Shown here piece after piece: positions 7,016 through 11,761 of a stretch of 11,761 nt of DNA. The stretch comes from Methylotenera sp. Its GTDB lineage: Bacteria; Pseudomonadota; Gammaproteobacteria; Burkholderiales; Methylophilaceae. A program made the position numbers and the translations under genes. Under the pieces are notes generated by a model. The model did not search any database. It saw only the letters and a list, made by a program, of their open reading frames with translations, and was not told where the DNA came from. Location of the stretch: assembly GCA_027487055.1 (NCBI GenBank), contig JAIYEJ010000226.1, forward strand, positions 1 to 11,761. Reading direction: 5' to 3'. Every line of letters begins with the position of its first letter. Position 1 is the first letter of the stretch.

Positions 7016-8944
7016 ATGCAAAAAACGCGCAAACACATTGAATTGCTCTCCCCCGCCAAGAATGCAGATTTTGGAATTGAGGCCATTAACCATGGCGCTG
7101 ATGCCGTGTATATTGGTGGCCCAGCGTTTGGTGCGCGAGCCAAAGCACCAAATACCGTGGCGGATATTGCGCGTTTGGTGAAGCATGCGCATCGCTATCA
7201 TGCAGAAGTCTTTGTTGCGCTGAATACCATTTTTCACGATAACGAGTTAGAAGGTGTGCGCCAATTGGTGCATCAGTTATACGAGGCAGGCGTGGACGCA
7301 CTCATTGTGCAAGACATGGGCTTGTTAACAATGGATTTGCCACCGATTCAACTTCACGCCAGCACGCAAACGGATATTCGCACCGTCGAAAAAGCCAAGT
7401 TTTTAGACCAAGTCGGCTTTAGCCAACTCGTGCTGGCACGTGAGTTAGATATTCGTACCGTCAAACAAATCGCCGATGCTACCACCGCCAATTTGGAATA
7501 CTTTATTCATGGAGCTTTATGTGTAGCGTTTAGTGGGCAGTGTTTTATCAGCCATGCGCACACGGGGCGTAGTGCTAACCGTGGCGAATGCTCGCAAGAA
7601 TGCCGTTTACCGTATACGTTAGAAGACCAAAAAGGCCGCATGATTGGCAAAGATAAACATTATCTATCGATGAAAGACAATGACCAAAGTGCGAATTTAC
7701 GCGCCTTGATTGATGCAGGCGTGAGTAGTTTTAAAATAGAAGGTCGCTACAAAGATTTGCCTTATGTGAAAAACGCCACTGCGCATTATCGCTTGTTGCT
7801 GGATGAAATTTTGCAAGAACGCCCCGATTTAGCGAAATCTTCAGCAGGCCATGCGACTTACACTTTTACTCCACAACCAGAAAAAACCTTTAACCGTAGC
7901 GCCACCGATTATTTTGCCAACGGCCGCCAAGTCGATATTGGTGCATTTGATACGCCAAAATTTGCTGGCGAAGAACTGGGTAATGTCACCAAAGTAGGTA
8001 AAGATTTTATTGAGGTAGCTACCGATGTGGAATTGCACAATGGTGACGGCGTCTGTTTTTTTGATGTGCATAAAGAGTTGGTTGGCTTGCGTGTGAATAC
8101 AGCGCAATCACTTAACACCAAAATACAACGAATTTTTCCCAATGAAATGCCAGCGGATATTCGCAAAAATACTTTAATCTACCGCAACCGTGACCATGCT
8201 TTTATGCGCTTGCTAGAAAAGGATTCTGCCACTCGCAAAATGGAGGTGAGCATGACGATTTACGAAACGCGCGATGGTTTTGCCTTAACAGTTACGGATG
8301 AACTAGGATTTATTGCGACTGCACAATGCTTGTCAGAAAAACAAGTTGCAAACGATGTCAACAAGGCGGAAAAAAGCTTAATAGAAAACTTAAGTAAATT
8401 AGGTAGCACTGACTTTGTGGCAAAAGAAGTCAATTTAGAAGTCGCACAAATGTGGTTTGTGCCTGCCTCCGTTGCTAACAATTTACGCCGTGAGGCGATT
8501 GAGCAATTGGTGCAAGTGCGTGAATTAGGTTATGAGCGCCCTGCTTTACGCCCTGCGGTTGAACCACCCGCGATTTACCCTGAAGACAGCTTGAGTTATT
8601 TAGCTAATGTGTATAACCAACTAGCGCGTACTTTTTACCAAAAACATGGCGTCAAGCTTATCGCCAAGGCCTATGAAGCCAATGAAGAGTTAGGCGAAGT
8701 GCCCGTGATGATTACCAAACATTGCCTTCGCTTTAGTCACGGGTTATGCCCCAAAGAAGCCAAAGGCGTGATTGGTGTGCAAGGCACGGTGACCGCAGAA
8801 CCGATGACGCTGATTAGCGGCAATGACCGTTACACACTAAAATTTGATTGCAAGCCATGCGAAATGCATGTGATGGGCAGCATACGTAAACCCATCTTAA
8901 AATTAGGACCGCCACAACCCATTCTTTTTTTGGTAAAACAATAA
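7016..8944 (+). CDS. rlhA: 23S rRNA 5-hydroxycytidine synthase, U32 peptidase family (RlhA/YdcP)
   Basis: By strong resemblance to E. coli RlhA (YdcP), this installs 5-hydroxycytidine at C2501 of 23S rRNA, despite the historical name peptidase U32. From the ATG at 7016 there are 642 residues and the N terminus aligns position for position with the E. coli protein (IELLSPAKNADFG against LELLSPARDAAIA). The upstream TTG at 6986 would add ten residues with no counterpart and is rejected. The U32 core holds GADAVYIGGPAFGAR, HASTQTDIRTVEKAKF, IHGALCVAFSGQC and GRSANRGECSQECRLPYT. Four clustered cysteines (169, 176, 192, 196) are candidate iron-sulfur ligands. The C-terminal domain has KHCLRFSHGLCPKEAKG and LKFDCKPCEMH with further paired cysteines. 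The Shine-Dalgarno is weak. It diverges from bioA; no terminator was found downstream. Confidence 0.95.
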   Translation: MQKTRKHIELLSPAKNADFGIEAINHGADAVYIGGPAFGARAKAPNTVADIARLVKHAHRYHAEVFVALNTIFHDNELEGVRQLVHQLYEAGVDALIVQDMGLLTMDLPPIQLHASTQTDIRTVEKAKFLDQVGFSQLVLARELDIRTVKQIADATTANLEYFIHGALCVAFSGQCFISHAHTGRSANRGECSQECRLPYTLEDQKGRMIGKDKHYLSMKDNDQSANLRALIDAGVSSFKIEGRYKDLPYVKNATAHYRLLLDEILQERPDLAKSSAGHATYTFTPQPEKTFNRSATDYFANGRQVDIGAFDTPKFAGEELGNVTKVGKDFIEVATDVELHNGDGVCFFDVHKELVGLRVNTAQSLNTKIQRIFPNEMPADIRKNTLIYRNRDHAFMRLLEKDSATRKMEVSMTIYETRDGFALTVTDELGFIATAQCLSEKQVANDVNKAEKSLIENLSKLGSTDFVAKEVNLEVAQMWFVPASVANNLRREAIEQLVQVRELGYERPALRPAVEPPAIYPEDSLSYLANVYNQLARTFYQKHGVKLIAKAYEANEELGEVPVMITKHCLRFSHGLCPKEAKGVIGVQGTVTAEPMTLISGNDRYTLKFDCKPCEMHVMGSIRKPILKLGPPQPILFLVKQ

Positions 8945-8994
8945 TCTCTGAATCAATATTTTTTTCACAGGCATTTTAAGCATCGCAACATCTA

Positions 8995-9026
8995 CTCTGG
9001 AAGCCAATACTTACGGAGGCCCAGAG
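8995..9026. repeat. Bulged inverted repeat in the rlhA downstream gap
   Basis: CTCTGG/CCAGAG outer arms and GCC/GGC inner arms enclose a 12-base loop, with an AA bulge on the left side. No T run follows on either strand, so it is not a standard terminator. Confidence 0.45.
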
Positions 9027-9143
9027 CAGGTATTTAAGCCATATCAAGCGATAGGTATAAGATCTCACTTCAATAACGCCCAAGCATTAATATTGTCTTT
9101 AAATTTAATACATCATCATCTATATTCCTGAAAATTACATTTA

Positions 9144-9229
9144 ATACCAATTTGTAACTTATTGATTATATTGATTTCTATTGACATTAAAAAATAAATT
9201 GTCTATAGTATATTATCTAAATACCAATT
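9144..9229. repeat. ATACCAATT direct repeats flanking a promoter
   Basis: ATACCAATT occurs at 9144-9152 and 9221-9229, 77 bases apart, upstream and just downstream of the TTGACA/TATAGT promoter. Each copy is followed by ATTGATTATA, directly overlapping in the second copy and about ten bases later in the first. Such paired sites can be operators, but the sequence is AT-rich and chance is possible. Confidence 0.4.
9181..9209 (+). promoter_or_regulatory. Sigma-70-type promoter of the DUF3568-like lipoprotein gene
   Basis: A perfect -35 TTGACA (9181-9186) is separated by 17 bases from TATAGT (9204-9209), five of six matches to the -10 consensus. Transcription should start near 9216, leaving a leader of about 33 bases with AAGGCGGA (9236-9243) before the ATG at 9249. 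Confidence 0.75.
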
Positions 9230-9248
9230 GATTATAAGGCGGATTTAA

Positions 9249-9659
9249 ATGCGCTCAGTATGCTTGCTTTTAATTATATTGATACATGCTGTTTTATTAT
9301 CTGGCTGCGCAGCTGCAGTGACCTCAGCAGCTGGCATAGGCGGCTCTGCTGCCATTACCCATACTATGAACGGCATCACTTATCGCACCTTTACTGCCCC
9401 AGAGGCCAAAGTAAGAGTTGCCACCATTAAAGCCCTAGACCGCATGCAAATTAAATTAACATCTGATGGCTTTCAGGAAAAAAGTAACATTAGGCTAGTC
9501 ACTGCAAAAACCACTGAGCGCAAAATTGAAATACAGCTAGAACCCATTAGCCCCAACACAACCCGTATGCGCGTAATTGCGAAAAAAGGAACGGGCATTT
9601 TTTACGACGCATCTACTGCTGAGGAAATCATTCAACAGACCAAATTATCTTTAGGATAA
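9249..9659 (+). CDS. Small predicted lipoprotein, DUF3568-like
   Basis: A 136-residue exported protein. A hydrophobic signal peptide ends in lipobox L-S-G-Cys20, followed by an Ala/Gly-rich linker. The mature domain starts with GITYRTFTAPEAKVRVATIKALDRM and alternates helix and strand (RKIEIQLEPISPNTTRMRVIAKKG). It looks like the DUF3568 family of short proteobacterial lipoproteins, function unknown. No catalytic residues are evident. Residue 21 is Ala, consistent with outer-membrane sorting by E. coli rules. The gene has its own strong promoter and AAGGCGGA five bases before the ATG. It converges on the tas-like gene with only five bases between stop codons and no visible terminator. Confidence 0.85.
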   Translation: MRSVCLLLIILIHAVLLSGCAAAVTSAAGIGGSAAITHTMNGITYRTFTAPEAKVRVATIKALDRMQIKLTSDGFQEKSNIRLVTAKTTERKIEIQLEPISPNTTRMRVIAKKGTGIFYDASTAEEIIQQTKLSLG

Positions 9660-9664
9660 TATTT

Positions 9665-10738
9665 TTAAGGCGCTGGATTCGGCGCACTTAAATGGATTTT
9701 TTCGATTTCTACTAATACTTCATGACTTAATTTCACTTGATAAGCGCCAATATTTTCTTGCAATTGCGTCATACTGGTGGCGCCAATAATGGTACTACTC
9801 ACACACCAGCGATGCATTACAAAACTCAAGGCAAGTTGCGTTGGCGTTAAACCGTTTTCGCGAGCAAGCTTGGCATAAGCCGCGCTAGCTGCTGGCACAG
9901 CTGGTTTGGTGTAACGTTGTGCATAGCCTCTAAATAAAGTCACGCGCCCTTTGGCAGTTTCGTCATCCGCGTACTTTCCACTTAAATGCCCAAATGCCAA
10001 AGGCGAATAAGCCAGCAAACTGATATTTTCACGGTATAACATCTCACTAATACCAAAATCTATCGTACGATTCATCAAGTGGTAGGCATTTTGTAACGTT
10101 GCCACGCGCGGCAAATTGTATTCTTTGGCAATGCGCAAAAACTCCATGATGCCCCACGGTTGCTCGTTGCTAATGCCAATTGCACGCACTTTTCCTTCTT
10201 CAATCAATTCAGCCAGCGTCTCTAATTGGGTTTGAACGCTCACCCACGCTTTTTGATTACCCTCAGCATCAAACTCTAACTTAGGGTCAAACTGATATTG
10301 CCCAAACAGTGGCACGTTGCGTTCTGGCCAGTGGATTTGATACAAATCGATATAGTCTGTTTGTAGGCGTTTGAGTGAATCGTGAATCGCACTGCGGATA
10401 TTATCACGCGTTAAAACATCATCACCACCACGAATATAATTAAGCCCACGATTACGCCCTGCTACTTTGGTGCCTAAAATAATTTTTTCGCGTGCTTGAT
10501 TTTTAAGCCAATGCCCTATCATGGTCTCGGTGCGGTTAAACGTTTCCGCCTTAGGCGGCACTGGGTACATTTCGGCGGTATCAATAAAGTTAATGCCTAG
10601 CTCAAGCGCATAATCTAGCTGCGCGTGTGCTTCTGCTTGCGTATTTTGGTCTCCAAACGTCATGGTACCCAAACACACTTTTGATACCTTTAGCGCAGTT
10701 TGCCCTAAGTTAACGTATTCCATTTTTTCTACCATCAT
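9665..10738 (-). CDS. tas: NADP(H)-dependent aldo-keto reductase, Tas-like
   Basis: Soluble TIM-barrel oxidoreductase. The sequence follows E. coli Tas closely: LGTMTFGDQNTQAEAHAQLDYA, INFIDTAEMYPVPP, SLKRLQTDYIDLYQIHWPER, and a C terminus ending PNPAP. The catalytic tetrad is complete in 357 residues: Asp53, Tyr58, Lys91 and His136. The NADP-binding end is represented by STIIGATSMTQLQENI. The physiological substrate of Tas is not well defined. The ATG at 10738 overlaps the stop of the upstream gene as TAATG, indicating coupled translation. The internal ATG at 10723 (MEYVNLGQ) lines up with the E. coli start and is a fair alternative. It is the second gene of a unit with the unknown 189-residue protein. 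Confidence 0.93.
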   Translation of the reverse strand: MMVEKMEYVNLGQTALKVSKVCLGTMTFGDQNTQAEAHAQLDYALELGINFIDTAEMYPVPPKAETFNRTETMIGHWLKNQAREKIILGTKVAGRNRGLNYIRGGDDVLTRDNIRSAIHDSLKRLQTDYIDLYQIHWPERNVPLFGQYQFDPKLEFDAEGNQKAWVSVQTQLETLAELIEEGKVRAIGISNEQPWGIMEFLRIAKEYNLPRVATLQNAYHLMNRTIDFGISEMLYRENISLLAYSPLAFGHLSGKYADDETAKGRVTLFRGYAQRYTKPAVPAASAAYAKLARENGLTPTQLALSFVMHRWCVSSTIIGATSMTQLQENIGAYQVKLSHEVLVEIEKIHLSAPNPAP

Positions 10739-11307
10739 TAATGCAGTGTATTTTTAACAGCCGAATCAGGGAGCACTGTAATCTGCATATCTGTTTTAAC
10801 ATGCGCTCCAATATCCCAAGCCGCTTCTTTAGACGATAACTGCAACATATTAGTTAACGCTAAAATTAATTCTGGCGTTAAATTTATGCGTACATTCACC
10901 CCTTCTACACACGGCATTTCAAGCACTGGTGGCTTATCTGTCACTTCAACCAGCATCACACTCGTTGCTAGCATCGCCGCGTTTTGTACCACTTCTTTTC
11001 TTGGCTGATAGGCGGTTACAAAATCCATTTTTTGAAGCGTCTCTACGGTCTCAGCTTCTTGTTTAAACTTTGCTACCGCTTGTTGTGGTGGTGTTTGAAT
11101 TTGTATTGAAGTGGCGGTTGGCATATGCGTTTCACCATTTAACAATTGCCTTAACGCCTTTGTAATGCGATAGGTGAGCCAGACCAACAACTCAGTATCA
11201 TCAGCTAAACCCACCCGCAACAAAAGTCTATCTTGCTCTGTGTTATAGCTTAAATTAATTTGCTGTATTACCGATTCTGGCATTTTAATTTCCGATTGAT
11301 CGCTCAT
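10738..11307 (-). CDS. Conserved-looking protein of unknown function, upstream of tas
   Basis: I do not recognise a named family. The 189 residues have no signal peptide or membrane helix. The N-terminal part (about 15-57) reads as beta strands then a helix (INLSYNTEQDRLLLRVGLADDTELLVWLTYRITKAL). A polar Gln/Thr/Lys-rich linker covers about 60-95. The C-terminal part has a strand (VNVRINLTPELILALTNMLQLSSKEAAWDI) and the final strand MQITVLPD. The two halves each end in a strand-helix unit and might be a repeat, but I cannot prove it. No catalytic motif is seen. AAGGTGA (11317-11323) precedes the ATG by nine bases. The stop overlaps the tas start by one base (TAATG). It diverges from groES across 187 bases. 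Confidence 0.8.
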   Translation of the reverse strand: MSDQSEIKMPESVIQQINLSYNTEQDRLLLRVGLADDTELLVWLTYRITKALRQLLNGETHMPTATSIQIQTPPQQAVAKFKQEAETVETLQKMDFVTAYQPRKEVVQNAAMLATSVMLVEVTDKPPVLEMPCVEGVNVRINLTPELILALTNMLQLSSKEAAWDIGAHVKTDMQITVLPDSAVKNTLH

Positions 11308-11356
11308 TCTAAAAGTTCACCTTTTTGCATTTATTAAAAATTTTTTGTCTTTAGCT

Positions 11357-11384
11357 CTTGAAAATAATTTATTTAGCCCAAAAT
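11357..11384 (+). promoter_or_regulatory. Sigma-32 (heat-shock) type promoter of groES
   Basis: CTTGAAA (11357-11363) matches the sigma-32 -35 element exactly. Twelve bases later GCCCAAAAT matches the CCCCATnT -10 element in its CCCA core. Transcription should begin near 11390, shortly before the CIRCE element. Confidence 0.75.
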
Positions 11385-11397
11385 TAAAAACTACAAA

Positions 11398-11424
11398 TTA
11401 GCAATCTAGGCATGCGAGTGCTAA
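11398..11424 (+). promoter_or_regulatory. CIRCE element (HrcA operator) of groES
   Basis: TTAGCAATC (11398-11406), a nine-base spacer TAGGCATGC, then GAGTGCTAA (11416-11424). The consensus is TTAGCACTC-N9-GAGTGCTAA: the right arm is exact, the spacer length exact, and the left arm differs at one base (A for C, seventh position). It lies 70 bases upstream of the groES ATG and at the predicted start of transcription, as expected for repression by HrcA. Confidence 0.93.
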
Positions 11425-11494
11425 AATGCCTGCCTAGCTTTGCAATACCATTTTTAAAGTAGTAACCATAACATAACTTAACAGGAGAAATTGA

Positions 11495-11761
11495 ATGAAA
11501 ATTCGTCCATTACACGATCGCGTGATTGTAAAACGCTCTGAAGAAGAACGCACAACCGCTTCTGGCATTGTGATTCCAGATTCTGCCACAGAAAAACCTG
11601 ATCAGGGCATAGTGCAAGCAGTTGGCAATGGCAAACGTGATGATAGCGGCAAAGTAAATGCCCTGGATGTAAAAGTAGGTGACAAAGTATTGTTTGGTAA
11701 ATACGCCGGTCAAACTGTTAAAGTCGACGGCGAAGAGTTATTGGTGATGCGCGAAGAAGAC
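11495..11761 (+). CDS. groES: Co-chaperonin GroES (3' end beyond window)
   Basis: Seven-fold ring co-chaperonin that caps GroEL and encloses folding substrates in the cytoplasm. The window holds the first 89 codons of a protein normally about 95-97 long, so only about seven residues are missing. It starts MKIRPLHDRVIVKR. The mobile loop (about 16-32) contains the GroEL-binding tripeptide Ile25-Val26-Ile27. It continues through VGDKVLFGKYAG and the near-terminal MREED. AGGAGA (11483-11488) sits six bases before the ATG. Upstream are a sigma-32-type promoter and a CIRCE element, so heat-shock induction under both positive sigma-32 and negative HrcA control is predicted. groEL is expected to follow outside the window. 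Confidence 0.97.
   Translation, partial: MKIRPLHDRVIVKRSEEERTTASGIVIPDSATEKPDQGIVQAVGNGKRDDSGKVNALDVKVGDKVLFGKYAGQTVKVDGEELLVMREED

Larger units (their letters stand above)
8945..9248. other. 304-base intergenic gap between rlhA and the DUF3568-like gene
   Basis: The first two thirds hold a 59-codon stretch open on the + strand (8952-9128, stop 9129-9131) that lacks an ATG or GTG. It also contains a bulged hairpin: CTCTGG 8995-9000 with CCAGAG 9021-9026, and GCC 9003-9005 with GGC 9018-9020. The last third is very AT-rich and carries the promoter, a repeated ATACCAATT motif and the ribosome-binding site of the next gene. No intrinsic terminator for rlhA is apparent. Confidence 0.6.

Noticed and set aside
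7001..8481. Several open frames of 70-90 codons on the - strand inside rlhA
   Set aside because: They are antisense to a well-conserved long gene, have no domain content and no ribosome-binding signals.
11510..11713. 67-codon open frame antisense to groES
   Set aside because: It lies opposite a highly conserved chaperonin gene and has no recognisable product.
1..11761. A dedicated defence, mobile or secretion system
   Set aside because: I found no transposase, integrase, nuclease, toxin, phage gene, CRISPR repeat or clustered unknown genes. Codon use and gene spacing look uniform and housekeeping-like by eye.

Overview
The window reads as an ordinary, gene-dense chromosomal stretch from an AT-leaning Gram-negative proteobacterium. 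Periplasmic and lipoprotein genes, ubiquinone synthesis (coq7) and a groES promoter carrying both a sigma-32-type promoter and a CIRCE operator fit a betaproteobacterium. The family-level impression is Methylophilaceae (Methylotenera-like), but that rests on remembered protein resemblance and was not searched. I see no tRNA, rRNA, CRISPR array, insertion sequence, phage gene or toxin-antitoxin pair.

Layout. Positions 32-2533 run on the + strand: a carboxy-terminal processing protease (S41), an intrinsic terminator, the diiron hydroxylase Coq7, and a small DUF2322-like protein. Positions 2553-3395 on the - strand hold a two-gene unit, a YhfA-like OsmC protein followed by a VOC/glyoxalase-fold protein. 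Upstream of it on the same strand lie a lipoprotein FKBP prolyl isomerase (3521-3973) and a bioA-dacB pair (6959 down to 4093) coupled by an ATGA overlap. Divergent from bioA is rlhA (7016-8944), a U32-family 23S rRNA hydroxylation enzyme. A 304-base AT-rich gap follows, with a good sigma-70 promoter feeding a small DUF3568-like lipoprotein (9249-9659). On the - strand come a Tas-like aldo-keto reductase and, upstream and overlapping it by one base, a 189-residue protein I do not recognise. The window ends 89 codons into groES.

How the genes fit together. Several products act in the envelope: the Ctp protease, PBP4, the FKBP lipoprotein and the DUF3568-like lipoprotein. Others are metabolic or stress genes: Coq7, BioA, OsmC/VOC, Tas and GroES. 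There is no sign of one dedicated pathway and I found no convincing new system. The items most worth a second look are a cysteine-rich insertion in BioA near its PLP lysine, the dual heat-shock control region of groES, the unknown gene co-transcribed with tas, and the structured, partly open gap after rlhA.
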